Source of the DNA: Mucilaginibacter defluvii
GTDB lineage: Bacteria > Bacteroidota > Bacteroidia > Sphingobacteriales > Sphingobacteriaceae
DNA length: 64,000 nucleotides
Direction: 5' to 3'
NCBI RefSeq assembly: GCF_039543225.1
Contig: NZ_BAABJI010000001.1
Span: 25,192 to 89,191 of the forward strand
The notes beneath the pieces are model-generated. The model saw only the letters and a list, made by a program, of their open reading frames with translations. It ran no database searches and was not told the origin of the DNA. Both the position numbers and the translations under genes were made by a program. Below are positions 1 to 8,265 of the stretch, piece after piece (within the stretch, counting starts at the first letter, position 1; each line of letters opens with the position of its first letter).

Positions 1-504
1 TCCCAGCAGCCGCTGATATTCACTTTCTCCACCGTTCCTCATATTATCATTTAATTCTATACCGGCTTTTCTGAACGCCTGGATCAGCCGTTGGTCAAAG
101 CCTTTAACATAGTGGGCAAAGGCCGTGGTGTCTTTTTCTTCGGGTATCTGGGTAAACGGATCGTCGGTTTTTGCAAAGCGGTGTAAAACCGCTGTGGTGC
201 TGTCGTTACCTTCTAATAGTATGGAGTCGCCACGGGCAGTGATTTTTGCCGCGTAGGGTTTAGTCAGGTATATTATCGAGTCGTTTTCAATTTTGTAAGG
301 CAGCTTAAAGCGGCCTGCTTTCTGGTTATAAAATACAACGTTCTGCGTGTCAATATCAAACTCGGTATAGCCATTCGCCATCGAAAAGCGGTGCCATTTG
401 CCGGTGATGCAAAGTTTTTCCTTATTGGCTGATTTTTCAGCACCCTGATTACAGGCACAAAAAAGCAGCAATGTAATGGCAGATAGATAGATGATAGCTC
501 TCAT
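1..504 (-). CDS. Hypothetical lipoprotein, 3' end cut by window edge
   Basis: The reading frame starts at an ATG at 504 and stays open to base 1, so at least 168 residues are present and the C-terminus lies outside the window. The first 18 residues form a short hydrophobic signal ending in FCAC, a plausible lipobox, so the product is probably an envelope lipoprotein. The rest is soluble, with a strand-rich start (residues about 30-80) resembling small secreted proteins that hold a beta fold. I recognise no family. It lies downstream of the xylanase-like gene on the same strand, but a terminator separates them, so it is probably transcribed on its own. Confidence 0.7.
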   Translation of the reverse strand, partial: MRAIIYLSAITLLLFCACNQGAEKSANKEKLCITGKWHRFSMANGYTEFDIDTQNVVFYNQKAGRFKLPYKIENDSIIYLTKPYAAKITARGDSILLEGNDSTTAVLHRFAKTDDPFTQIPEEKDTTAFAHYVKGFDQRLIQAFRKAGIELNDNMRNGGESEYQRLLG

Positions 505-514
505 GTAATAAGTG

Positions 515-553
515 TAAAAAACCTGCGGCTCGGTGTAATTCAGGCCGCAGGTT
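515..553 (-). terminator. Intrinsic terminator after the xylanase-like gene
   Basis: Arms 520-529 and 544-553 form a perfect 10-bp GC-rich stem. On the minus strand it is followed by a run of five T. It sits 15 bp beyond the stop of the GH11 gene. Confidence 0.8.
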
Positions 554-567
554 GTAAATAATGGTAA

Positions 568-1332
568 TTACTGTGCCCAAATGGTGCAGTTAATGCTGCC
601 GGCAGTGTTGCTTCCCCAGGTTTCAGAAACCATAATAGCCGGAATATTAAGCTGGCCAAGCGTGTAACCATAGCTCTGCCATTTGTTGTAGTGGTTGGCA
701 AAGGTAATTACGCGGTTTGAGCCGGGCGTAACCTTGGTAACCCGCGAACTGTAGATCTGCCTGAAGCCGTCGCCGCCATCAATGTTTTTGCCGGTCATCC
801 AGCGGGTCCAAACGTTGTAGCCCGCGCCGTCGCTTGTAAACGTACCCAAAAAGGTGCCGGTATGCGGCGACTCGGTGCCCCATGTTTCGTTAACGTAGTA
901 CTCGTAATACGGGCTCCGGCTCCAACCGTACCAGCCAAACGTACCACCGCCTGAGTTGGAGTAGCTTCCCAGGTTATAGCCGATTTTGTACGTAGGCGAG
1001 CCAACCGAATAGCCTTTGCCGCAAGTAAAGTTGCCGTTAAAGCCGCTCCAGTTTACGCTGTAGTTTCCGCCGCTGCCATTGGCATAGTTAACGGTGCCGG
1101 TGGCGCCATCGCTTTTCCATAACGACCAAAAGAAGCCGTTGTGCGTGCCCGATTGATAGGTGTTGGTTTTGAGCCTGCTTTTGTTAACCACCGCTTCGGC
1201 TTCAGGCTTTTCGGCAGGTTTGGCCGAGTCTTTTTTACAGCCCGAAATTAAGGATGAGCAAACAAGCAACGCAATTGCAGTTGCAACGGCAACCTTCCCG
1301 GTCACCATTGGTGAAGAGTTTTGTTTTTTCAT
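568..1332 (-). CDS. GH11 family endo-1,4-beta-xylanase-like lipoprotein
   Basis: The predicted 254-residue protein resembles glycoside hydrolase family 11, small beta-jelly-roll enzymes that cut xylan. I chose the ATG at 1332 because it begins a lipoprotein signal (MKKQ...) with lipobox LISGC (Cys32); 17 more codons are open upstream. A charged Ala/Glu/Lys linker runs to about residue 55. The GH11 core follows, with GTHNGFFWSLW (62-72), the nucleophile context SPYYEYY (Glu144) and the acid/base context IMVSETWG (Glu237). Both catalytic glutamates are present. It is likely anchored in an outer leaflet. No SusC/SusD or other xylan gene is adjacent. Specificity is inferred from family resemblance only; sequence divergence from classical GH11 is noticeable. 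Confidence 0.8.
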   Translation of the reverse strand: MKKQNSSPMVTGKVAVATAIALLVCSSLISGCKKDSAKPAEKPEAEAVVNKSRLKTNTYQSGTHNGFFWSLWKSDGATGTVNYANGSGGNYSVNWSGFNGNFTCGKGYSVGSPTYKIGYNLGSYSNSGGGTFGWYGWSRSPYYEYYVNETWGTESPHTGTFLGTFTSDGAGYNVWTRWMTGKNIDGGDGFRQIYSSRVTKVTPGSNRVITFANHYNKWQSYGYTLGQLNIPAIMVSETWGSNTAGSINCTIWAQ

Positions 1333-1610
1333 AATTTGGAGTAATTGATTAAAACGAAGGTACCTGCCGGGTCGCCGCTGCAATGGCTGTAATGATTAAA
1401 AGTGTTGTACAAATGTTTACTTAATCGGAAAACATTTAACCTGTTTAAGTTATTGTATTACAGGTAATTGATAATTTATGAAAATCTATTTTAACTATTG
1501 ATTTAACGTTTTACAGCAATGGATTAGCCACATTTCGGTTACAAACTCCCGCAATTAAGGTACATGTTAACGTTTTCGTAAGCCGACATTTGAGTATTAA
1601 ATAATTAAAC

Positions 1611-2492
1611 ATGGAACATCAACAAGAAAACACAGGAGCACAAAATAATGTAACTCCAAATACAGGTAAAAAGGTTTGGTTCATAACCGGTTCGTCGCGC
1701 GGGTTTGGCCGCGTGTGGGCAGAGGCCGCGCTTAAACGTGGCGACAAAGTAGTGGCTACCGCCCGTAAACTGGAAAGCATTGCCGACCTTAAAGAGAAAT
1801 ACGGCGATAATGTACTAACCTTAGCGCTCGACGTTACCAATGCCGAACAGGTTAAGGCAACCATAGCGCAGGCGCATGCGCATTTTGGCCGGCTGGATGT
1901 GGTTTTAAATAACGCCGCCTACTCACTGGTAGGTACAATTGAAGAAGCCAGTGCGGATGAAATCCGTGCGCTTTACGAAACCAATGTTATTGGTCCGGTG
2001 GCGGTTATACAGGCTGCGCTGCCCTTGCTGCGTAAGCAAGGCGGCGGGCACATTATCGGCACATCGAGCAACGTAGGGCAGATCACTTTCCCGGTTATTG
2101 GTTATTATTGTTCAACAAAGTGGGCTTTCGAGGCTATTCACGAAAGCCTGGCCGCCGAGGTTAAACAATTTGGCGTAAAGGTAACCCTAATTGAGCCGGG
2201 CGCTTACGCTACAGAATTCGGTACGCCCGAATCGTTAAAGTTTACACAGAACCTTGACGTTTATGAGGATTTTAAACAGGAGTTTTTTGGCCAGTTAGGC
2301 AGTATGGAAAAAGGCGACCCTAATGCAACTGCTGATGCCGTTTTGCAAATTGTGGATGCTGAAAATCCGCCCCTACGCTTCTTTTTGGGTAGCCATTGTT
2401 TGCCTGGCGTGCGCGCCGCCTATAACGAGCGTTTAAAAACCTGGGAAGAATGGGCGGATGTATCGAGCGCTGCCCAGGGCAACGTTAAGTAA
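1611..2492 (+). CDS. SDR family NAD(P)-dependent oxidoreductase
   Basis: This 293-residue classical short-chain dehydrogenase has the cofactor motif TGSSRGFG (26-33), NNAA (100-103) and the catalytic YCSTK (Tyr166, Lys170) preceded by TSS (151-153). The extra N-terminal 20 residues are polar and unlikely to be structured. The substrate cannot be told from sequence; similar proteins are annotated only as SDR oxidoreductases. It is followed 64 bp later by an AraC regulator on the same strand, so the regulator may control it, but a palindromic hairpin lies between the two genes. Confidence 0.9.
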   Translation: MEHQQENTGAQNNVTPNTGKKVWFITGSSRGFGRVWAEAALKRGDKVVATARKLESIADLKEKYGDNVLTLALDVTNAEQVKATIAQAHAHFGRLDVVLNNAAYSLVGTIEEASADEIRALYETNVIGPVAVIQAALPLLRKQGGGHIIGTSSNVGQITFPVIGYYCSTKWAFEAIHESLAAEVKQFGVKVTLIEPGAYATEFGTPESLKFTQNLDVYEDFKQEFFGQLGSMEKGDPNATADAVLQIVDAENPPLRFFLGSHCLPGVRAAYNERLKTWEEWADVSSAAQGNVK

Positions 2493-2512
2493 CTGGTTTA
2501 ATATGACTCATG

Positions 2513-2538
2513 GATAACCGATATTAATATCGGTTATC
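2513..2538. terminator. Perfect 26-bp palindrome between SDR and AraC genes
   Basis: The two 13-base halves, starting GATAACCG and ending CGGTTATC, are exact reverse complements with an AT-only centre. TTATTTTAAG follows. It could fold as a terminator for the SDR gene or act as a dyad operator for the AraC regulator, whose start is 18 bp downstream. Confidence 0.6.
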
Positions 2539-2556
2539 TTATTTTAAGGGTTAGAT

Positions 2557-3468
2557 ATGAAAAGAGAAGAGAACGGTCCGCATAAAATACAATCATTAAC
2601 GGAAGCGCACCAGGCTTTTGGTTTGCCCAAGCCGCAGCATCCGCTTATCAGCCTGCTTAATGGCGCCCATCGGCCGGTTGAGCCTTTCAGGCACCATGTG
2701 CTGGGCTTTTACAAAATATCGTACAAGCCAAAGGTAACGGGCAGGTTAAAGTACGGCCAAAGTTATTATGATTTTGATGAAGGCGGTTTATTGTTCGCTT
2801 CGCCCGGGCAGGTAATAGGTAACAATAATCATGATGCCAGCGTGTGCTCTGCTTATACGTTGCTCATTCATCCCGATTTCTTTTTGGGCTATCCCTTGGC
2901 TAAAAATGTCAAGCAATTCGGCTTTTTCTCTTATACAACCAACGAGGCGTTGCATCTTTCGGAAGAGGAGAAGAACATGATCATGGGTATATTCAGCATG
3001 ATTGAGACCGAACTAAGCAGCCGTATTGACGATTTTAGCCAGGATGTGGTTATCTCACAAATTGAGTTGCTTCTCAACTACGCTAACCGTTTTTATAAGC
3101 GCCAGTTCATCACCCGCAAAGCTGTAAACCATGATCTGCTGCAAAAGCTGGAAGATGTGTTAAATCAATACTTTAATGACGAAACCGCGCTCAGCCGTGG
3201 GTTGCCAACCGTGGCCTACATCGCAGAGCACCTGAACGTATCGGCAAGTTATTTGAGTGATATGCTGCGTACGCTGATCGGGCAAAACGCGCAGCATTAT
3301 ATACATGACAAGCTGATCGAGCGTGCTAAAGAAAAACTGTCGACCACCAACCTGTCGGTAAGTGAGGTGGCCTATGCTTTAGGGTTTGAGCATTCGCAAT
3401 CGTTCAGCAGGTTATTTAAAACCAAAACTAATTTATCGCCGTTGGAGTTCAGGCGATCTTTTAATTAA
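2557..3468 (+). CDS. AraC family transcriptional regulator
   Basis: This 303-residue protein has an N-terminal sensing half of the AraC-binding cupin type (about residues 50-150) and a C-terminal double helix-turn-helix (about 200-303). The latter includes the second helix-turn-helix signature around VSEVAYALGFEHSQSFSRLF and the end LSPLEFR. It should act as a cytoplasmic transcription activator responding to a small ligand. The partner SDR gene lies upstream on the same strand. Start codon is the ATG 18 bp after the palindrome. The ligand is unknown. Confidence 0.9.
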   Translation: MKREENGPHKIQSLTEAHQAFGLPKPQHPLISLLNGAHRPVEPFRHHVLGFYKISYKPKVTGRLKYGQSYYDFDEGGLLFASPGQVIGNNNHDASVCSAYTLLIHPDFFLGYPLAKNVKQFGFFSYTTNEALHLSEEEKNMIMGIFSMIETELSSRIDDFSQDVVISQIELLLNYANRFYKRQFITRKAVNHDLLQKLEDVLNQYFNDETALSRGLPTVAYIAEHLNVSASYLSDMLRTLIGQNAQHYIHDKLIERAKEKLSTTNLSVSEVAYALGFEHSQSFSRLFKTKTNLSPLEFRRSFN

Positions 3469-3480
3469 TATATATATTAT

Positions 3481-3521
3481 AATAAGAACGCCCTTGAATC
3501 TGATTTAAGGGCGTTCTTATT
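3481..3521. terminator. Bidirectional intrinsic terminator
   Basis: Arms 3481-3495 and 3507-3521 form a perfect 15-bp stem (core AAGAACGCCCTT). The A/T-rich ends give a T tract on either strand. It lies between the convergent AraC gene and the 79-residue small gene. Confidence 0.9.
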
Positions 3522-3532
3522 ATTAAAGATTG

Positions 3533-3769
3533 TTATGGTTTACCATATATCTGGATAGCTTTATTTAGCTGTTCCTCGGTACGGTGATATTCTTCGGGGC
3601 ACGATTGCGGGTCGGTTATCTTAAAGTCCCCCTGGTCGTTTACCTGCATGTGAAATCTCTTTTTTTCGCCGTTATGCGTAACATAAACCTGGAATAGCTG
3701 CAGGCGTTGTATGTTCATGGTGTTAAACTCGAACGTGGCGCTATCAGCCTCGACCGTAAAATTTTTCAT
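3533..3769 (-). CDS. Small conserved-looking hypothetical protein
   Basis: The product is a 78-residue acidic-to-neutral soluble protein beginning MKNFTVEADSATFEF. It has beta-strand-like alternation in the first half and a helical end; no signal peptide or membrane segment is visible. The frame is open 7 codons further upstream to 3790. I prefer the internal ATG because a Bacteroidota -7-like box TATCTTTA (3774-3781) sits 4 bases before it, the same geometry as at bioA, and would lie inside the longer reading frame. No family or function recognised. Confidence 0.65.
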   Translation of the reverse strand: MKNFTVEADSATFEFNTMNIQRLQLFQVYVTHNGEKKRFHMQVNDQGDFKITDPQSCPEEYHRTEEQLNKAIQIYGKP

Positions 3770-3817
3770 GCGGTAAAGATACAATGGCATTTTAATACCG
3801 CCCCTGGAAAAATTTAA

Positions 3818-4414
3818 TTAAAGTACCGGATACACCTGCCCGGTTTGTGCGCCCAATACACTTTTTACATAGGCTTGCGCTACGCGGTGCATAGCCACGG
3901 GAATCTGCCCTTTAAAAAACGGAAAATATTCCGGCGATTCTTCTACAACAGTAGGAGCAACAGAGTTAATGCGAACACCATTTTCCAATTCGATGGCGGC
4001 TGCTTTGGCAAATGAATCTATGGCGCCATTAACCGCACTTACTGCCGAGCCCAAAACAATAGGATCATGCGCCATACTACCTGATGTAAGTGTAAACGAG
4101 CCTTTCGGATTGATGTAATGCTGCCCTATCAGCACCAGGTTTACCTGGCCAAGCAGCTTGCTGTCAATACCAACCCTAAAGTCGGCATCCGTCATTTGCG
4201 CAAGCGGGCCGAAATGGCCATCGCCGGCAGTACTAATCAGCGCATCAAAGGAACCCACCTGTTCAAACAATGCTTTGATGGAGTTTACATCGGTGATGTT
4301 TACCTGGTAATCGCCGCTTTTTGAGCCTACCCTTATAATTTCGTTATCTGCTTCAAGCGCTTTAACCACGTGTTTGCCAATGGTTCCGGATGCGCCAATA
4401 ATGATGATTTTCAT
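3818..4414 (-). CDS. Atypical short SDR protein lacking the YxxxK catalytic pair
   Basis: This 198-residue Rossmann protein has the cofactor motif GASGTIG (7-13) and STAG (61-64), and a serine region TSGS (110-113). At the usual catalytic YxxxK position it reads VSAVN (125-129), so both Tyr and Lys are missing. This matches a described subgroup of short atypical SDRs (Lin1944-like) whose activity is uncertain. It is divergent from an HxlR regulator with 83 bp between them, the usual arrangement of a regulator and its oxidoreductase target. It may bind NAD(P)H without classical SDR chemistry. Confidence 0.85.
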   Translation of the reverse strand: MKIIIIGASGTIGKHVVKALEADNEIIRVGSKSGDYQVNITDVNSIKALFEQVGSFDALISTAGDGHFGPLAQMTDADFRVGIDSKLLGQVNLVLIGQHYINPKGSFTLTSGSMAHDPIVLGSAVSAVNGAIDSFAKAAAIELENGVRINSVAPTVVEESPEYFPFFKGQIPVAMHRVAQAYVKSVLGAQTGQVYPVL

Positions 4415-4456
4415 TTATTTTTATATTTTATTTCCATCAAAGTTACTCCAATACTT

Positions 4457-4498
4457 TACTTTTGTCAAGTAGTTACCTTTTTGTCGACTAATGACAAA
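4457..4498. promoter_or_regulatory. Candidate HxlR operator region
   Basis: TACTT-N5-AAGTA (4457-4471) is an exact dyad. TTTGTC (4480-4485) and GACAAA (4493-4498) form a second dyad. TTTGTC also recurs 19 bases apart (4461, 4480). The first dyad resembles the TACT/AGTA-type sites bound by HxlR/DUF24 regulators such as YodB. It lies between the divergent SDR and HxlR genes; assignment is inferred. Confidence 0.5.
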
Positions 4499-4869
4499 TG
4501 AGTAAGATTTGTTTTAAAATGGCTGTACTAAAGGAAAAAAAAGAAATAAATTATCATAGCGCCGAGGAATGCCCCATTACCGCTACTATAGATGTCATCG
4601 GCGGTAAGTGGAAACCTCCGATTATATGGCTGCTACTCAATGGACCATTGCGCTTTGGCGAGCTGCATAAAATAATACCCGGCATGGCACTTAAGGTATT
4701 ATCAAGGCAATTAAAGGAACTCGAAGCCGATGGTATTATCATTCGCAGGGCTTACCCGGAAGTACCGCCAAGGGTGGAGTACAGCCTCAGCGAAAAAGGA
4801 GAAACATTGAGAGAGGTAATGTTTTTATTATCCGACTGGAGCCGGAAGCATATAATTAAGGATGAATAA
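4498..4869 (+). CDS. HxlR family winged-helix regulator
   Basis: This 123-residue protein matches the HxlR (DUF24) family: EECPI near the N-terminus (Cys25), DVIGGKWKPPIIWLL, LRFGELHKIIPGM, then the winged helix with LSRQLKELEADGII and RVEYSLSEKG. In several family members the conserved Cys senses quinones, aldehydes or disulfide stress; here that role is inferred only from its position. A second ATG at 4519 is possible. It probably represses the divergent SDR gene and itself through the dyads in the shared 83-bp gap. Confidence 0.9.
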   Translation: MSKICFKMAVLKEKKEINYHSAEECPITATIDVIGGKWKPPIIWLLLNGPLRFGELHKIIPGMALKVLSRQLKELEADGIIIRRAYPEVPPRVEYSLSEKGETLREVMFLLSDWSRKHIIKDE

Positions 4870-4901
4870 GTGAATTCAATAATTATCTATTTGACTTGCT
4901 T

Positions 4902-6152
4902 TTAGGTAGAGCGGTTTATCCATTTACGCATTAAGTTAATAATGCTGATCAATTCATCAGGCTCAATAATATAAGGCGGCATCAGGTATAAAACTTTACC
5001 GATCGGGCGCAGCCAAACGCCCTCATCCATCGCGAAAGCTTTAAAGCCGCTAAGTGTAGTAGCATCCTTAACTTCAATTACGCCTATCGCTCCAATACTT
5101 CGCTTGCCGGCAATATGTGGTGAACTGATCGTATCAAATTCCCGGTTGATGATGGCGTTGATCTGCGTAATTTTGCTCAGGTAATCGTTCTGTTCAATAA
5201 GTTCAATACTTTTCAGTGCTACGGTGCATGCCAGTGCATTAGCCATAAATGTAGGGCCATGCATCAGGGCCTTTTCGTAATCGGCACCTAAAAAGCTGTT
5301 AAAAACGGCATCAGTGCTTAAAGTAGCGGCATGCCCCACGTAACCTGCAGTTAGCGCCTTGCCAACTACCATAATGTCGGGTGTTACACCTGCATGTTCG
5401 GCGGCGAATAGTTTGCCGGTACGCCCGAAGCCGGTAGCTACTTCGTCAAATATCAGCAACACATTATACTTATTGCATAGTTCACGGGCTGCCTGCAGGT
5501 ATAAGGGTGAGTAAATATGGAACCCACCCGCACACTGTACTATCGGCTCAACTATAAAGGCGGCTATACGCTCGCTGTTGCTGCTAAATAGTTGCTCCAA
5601 CTGATCAACGGCAGGTTGCACATCCGCCGCGGTGGCATCAAAGCCCCCCGGGGGGATATCTACAATGTAACCACGGTGCAACACATCCGCGAAAGCGCGA
5701 CTAAAATCTGAATCATCGCTTACTTCCATGGCCTTGAAGGTATCGCCATGGTAGCCGTTTTTGAGTGATACTATTTTTGTTTTTCCCAGATGGCCCAGGT
5801 TTTTCCAGTGTTGTATAGCTGTTTTAAGCGCCACCTCTACACCTATGGAGCCACTGTCAGAGAAAAATACATGGTTAAGTCCGGCAGGGGTAATGCGTAC
5901 CAAAGCTTCTGCAAGCTGTAATGCAGGCTCATGCGTTAGGCCGCCGAGCATTACATGGGCAAATTTTCCGGCCTGTTTGGCCAGGGCTGCATTCAATACC
6001 GGGTGGTTATACCCATGTATTACCGACCACCACGAAGATATACCGTCAATAAGTTTGCGGCCGTCTTCCAGTTCCATCATCACGCCGTTGCCCGCTACCA
6101 TTTTCGGCAGGCGGCTGGCATGTTTCATTTGGGTATAAGGGTGCCAAAGCAT
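4902..6152 (-). CDS. bioA: Adenosylmethionine--8-amino-7-oxononanoate aminotransferase
   Basis: This class III PLP aminotransferase makes 7,8-diaminopelargonate in biotin synthesis. Family-specific features are WHPYTQM at the start, the substrate-pocket SSWW and the text IHGYNHP. The PLP aspartate lies in IFDEVATGFGRTGKL, and the PLP lysine in VVGKALTAG (Lys265 from this start). I start at the ATG at 6152 (416 residues) because a perfect -7 box TATCTTTG lies 4 bases upstream and overlaps the earlier ATG at 6167. No other bio gene is adjacent. It follows the CBM9-like gene on the same strand after about 40 bp but seems to have its own promoter. Confidence 0.93.
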   Translation of the reverse strand: MLWHPYTQMKHASRLPKMVAGNGVMMELEDGRKLIDGISSWWSVIHGYNHPVLNAALAKQAGKFAHVMLGGLTHEPALQLAEALVRITPAGLNHVFFSDSGSIGVEVALKTAIQHWKNLGHLGKTKIVSLKNGYHGDTFKAMEVSDDSDFSRAFADVLHRGYIVDIPPGGFDATAADVQPAVDQLEQLFSSNSERIAAFIVEPIVQCAGGFHIYSPLYLQAARELCNKYNVLLIFDEVATGFGRTGKLFAAEHAGVTPDIMVVGKALTAGYVGHAATLSTDAVFNSFLGADYEKALMHGPTFMANALACTVALKSIELIEQNDYLSKITQINAIINREFDTISSPHIAGKRSIGAIGVIEVKDATTLSGFKAFAMDEGVWLRPIGKVLYLMPPYIIEPDELISIINLMRKWINRST

Positions 6153-6156
6153 AAGG

Positions 6157-6164
6157 CAAAGATA
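6157..6164 (-). promoter_or_regulatory. -7 promoter box upstream of bioA
   Basis: TATCTTTG on the minus strand exactly matches TAnnTTTG, 4 bases before the chosen ATG. No clear -33 TTTG is visible. The transcript would be nearly leaderless. Confidence 0.5.
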
Positions 6165-6190
6165 CATGCCTTACGCTGCATTGCATGGGC

Positions 6191-7303
6191 TTATTTCTCG
6201 GCTCGCTTCTTAGGTTGTTTAAACAAGCCGTCCTCGTTTATAGAAATGGTTCTGCCACTATCGTCGGTTATGGTAGCTGTGTACTGCTGTTTGGTTGCCT
6301 CGATACTTAACCGGTTGTTTTTGCCCGATATGCTATATTCAGTTGCTTTGATGCCAAGCTCATCCAGATCGTGCGCGAAAAAGCTATGTTGTTTAAAATA
6401 CTCCTGTTGCTTGTAATATACCAGCCACAGGTATTGCTTTTGCAGATCGGTATACGGTACGTTAAAGCTAACACCGGCATCGGTAGTGTTTTTAGTGAAT
6501 AGCAGATACCCCCAACGCTCCGGGTAATGCATGCTGATCAGTCCGGGGGCCGACCACACCCAGTTGCGCTCCGGCAAATTTTTGCCATGCACATCCTTCA
6601 ATTTAACATATTTGCCGTCTACCACTTTAGTGTCCCACTCCACGCGCGAAAAGTTGATGCGCCACAAACTACCGTCGGCTGGTTTATTGGTATCAAAGCC
6701 AAATACGATGGATTTAAGAGGTATGGCTAATTCCACCGTCCAGCCTTTGTCAGTATCTTTCGGGTTGTTCAGCGTACCCTGGAGTTTCACAGCTGAGCGC
6801 ATGCCCGGTGTATCCCAACTAATTAGCGCATTGCCGCCGTGGCGGTAAGCCTTGGGTAAAAATAAGTCGAATATTTTATTAAGCTGGTTAACCTCTATCT
6901 CAAAATAATTGCGGCCATTATTATCGGGGTCAACAAAAAGCTCAAAATCATTATCCTGAAAAATAATATCGTCATGATGGGTAAGGTAAGCCCAAAGGTG
7001 TGGCTCATCCATTTTTACGGCAATGTACAGGTTGCTGTCGTCCCAAAGCATTTTAAGCTGCGTGTTGTATTGCGGCTTGGGCTTCGCATCGCCCTCAATA
7101 TCAACAAAGCTGCTGGTCCATTTAGCCTGATCCCAAATTTTATCGTTAATGTCACCATCAATAAGCGGGGCTTTATTGGTATGGGTAATTATATAATGCT
7201 CGGGAGTAGTAAATAGATGGGCCATATCGCCAAAAGCAGATTGGCTTTTTACAGCAGTTGTTGCCGTTAAAGCAATTGCGGCAGTAATCAAATATTTAAG
7301 CAT
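6191..7303 (-). CDS. Secreted CBM9-like sugar-binding domain protein
   Basis: The predicted protein has 370 residues. I take the ATG at 7303, which begins a signal peptide (MLKYLITAAIALTATTAVKSQS); seven more codons are open upstream. After the signal comes a family-9 carbohydrate-binding-like fold, with PLIDGDINDKIWDQA, then DDSNLYIAVKMDEP and DNDFELFVDPDNNGRNYFEIEVN, through about residue 250. A less conserved C-terminal region follows. Members of this family in Bacteroidota are periplasmic or surface proteins of unclear enzymatic role; no catalytic domain is visible. It is upstream of bioA on the same strand but unrelated in function. Confidence 0.85.
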   Translation of the reverse strand: MLKYLITAAIALTATTAVKSQSAFGDMAHLFTTPEHYIITHTNKAPLIDGDINDKIWDQAKWTSSFVDIEGDAKPKPQYNTQLKMLWDDSNLYIAVKMDEPHLWAYLTHHDDIIFQDNDFELFVDPDNNGRNYFEIEVNQLNKIFDLFLPKAYRHGGNALISWDTPGMRSAVKLQGTLNNPKDTDKGWTVELAIPLKSIVFGFDTNKPADGSLWRINFSRVEWDTKVVDGKYVKLKDVHGKNLPERNWVWSAPGLISMHYPERWGYLLFTKNTTDAGVSFNVPYTDLQKQYLWLVYYKQQEYFKQHSFFAHDLDELGIKATEYSISGKNNRLSIEATKQQYTATITDDSGRTISINEDGLFKQPKKRAEK

Positions 7304-7466
7304 GCTTAAATATAGATAAATCAATTTTGCAATCGATAATTTAAAATTTTACACTTCTCAATTAATTAAATGTTAAAGTGACATAAATTGTAAGTTAAAT
7401 GTAAAAAGGGTACTAAGTGACTGCTTTAGCCTATAAGTGCGGAGAGTTCACCCTTACATTAGCGTA

Positions 7467-8153
7467 ATGGAGGCAAACTTTGCGGGGATAAAGTCCGGAT
7501 TTTTCAGGCTGATTATTTATGGAGCATTGGTTTTTGGTGTGGCGGAGTTTATTCGTTGGGATGCCATGTTAGTGCACGGGCAGGAATCAAAATTTGGCGA
7601 AGACTCCTATACCGAATTCGCTCAAAGCGCTTTGTTATTGGCAGCGGCTGGCATATACATCAGTGTTTCTGCAAAGTATAAGCAATTTAAAGCGCTAGCC
7701 TTTTTCCTGTTCTCCTTTGCTATGGCATCCTTTATCCGCGAGCAGGATTCACTGCTTGATGATCATATATTTGACGGCGCGTGGCAGACCGGTGTGTTCA
7801 GCCTGTTTGCGTTTATGGTATTTTACCTGTGGCGGCATTGGCATCAGTTTTTGCAAAACGTAGCCTTGTTTGTGCACACGCAAGCCTTTGGTGTTTTTAT
7901 AACCGGGTTTTTAACTACCTATGTGTTTTCCAGGTTATACGGACGGGGCAAATTTTGGCAGGAGATAATGGAGGACCGTTACCTTCGAGCCGTTAAAAAC
8001 GCTTCTGAAGAATGTACAGAACTTTTTGGCTACACCATTTTAGCCATTGCCGCGGTTGAGTTTTACCTGTTTGTTAAAAGGCAAGCGGGAGCTTTATCCT
8101 TAAAGCCTGCAAAATCTAAGATACACACGTCGTCTGTAACAAGCGTTGCGTGA
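7467..8153 (+). CDS. Multi-pass membrane protein, unknown function
   Basis: From the ATG at 7467 the protein has 228 residues, with about six hydrophobic segments (around residues 10-28, 42-60, 68-82, 100-120, 130-150 and 190-210) and a charged tail. Acidic motifs GEDSYTEFAQ and REQDSLLDDHIFDG lie between segments. A GTG 30 bases upstream is in frame, but the ATG is better placed after TACATTAG. No family recognised. It stands alone between divergent and downstream genes. Confidence 0.75.
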   Translation: MEANFAGIKSGFFRLIIYGALVFGVAEFIRWDAMLVHGQESKFGEDSYTEFAQSALLLAAAGIYISVSAKYKQFKALAFFLFSFAMASFIREQDSLLDDHIFDGAWQTGVFSLFAFMVFYLWRHWHQFLQNVALFVHTQAFGVFITGFLTTYVFSRLYGRGKFWQEIMEDRYLRAVKNASEECTELFGYTILAIAAVEFYLFVKRQAGALSLKPAKSKIHTSSVTSVA

Positions 8154-8229
8154 GGGATGTTTTCATGGTTGATGCCAAAAACGCATAATTATAAGTTAGT
8201 ATTGTTTAAGCAACACCACTCCAATGACG

Positions 8230-8237
8230 TAATTTTG
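8230..8237 (+). promoter_or_regulatory. -7 promoter box upstream of the fucosidase gene
   Basis: TAATTTTG matches TAnnTTTG exactly. TTTA lies 21 bases upstream in the -33 position. The start codon is 28 bases downstream. Confidence 0.5.
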
Positions 8238-8265
8238 ATGCAACCAATTATTAAAGCCACGTCTG

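Noticed and set aside
5955..6416. 153-residue plus-strand open frame across bioA and the CBM9-like gene
   Set aside because: Spans the opposite strand of two convincing genes; composition is Cys/His/Arg-rich and random-looking.
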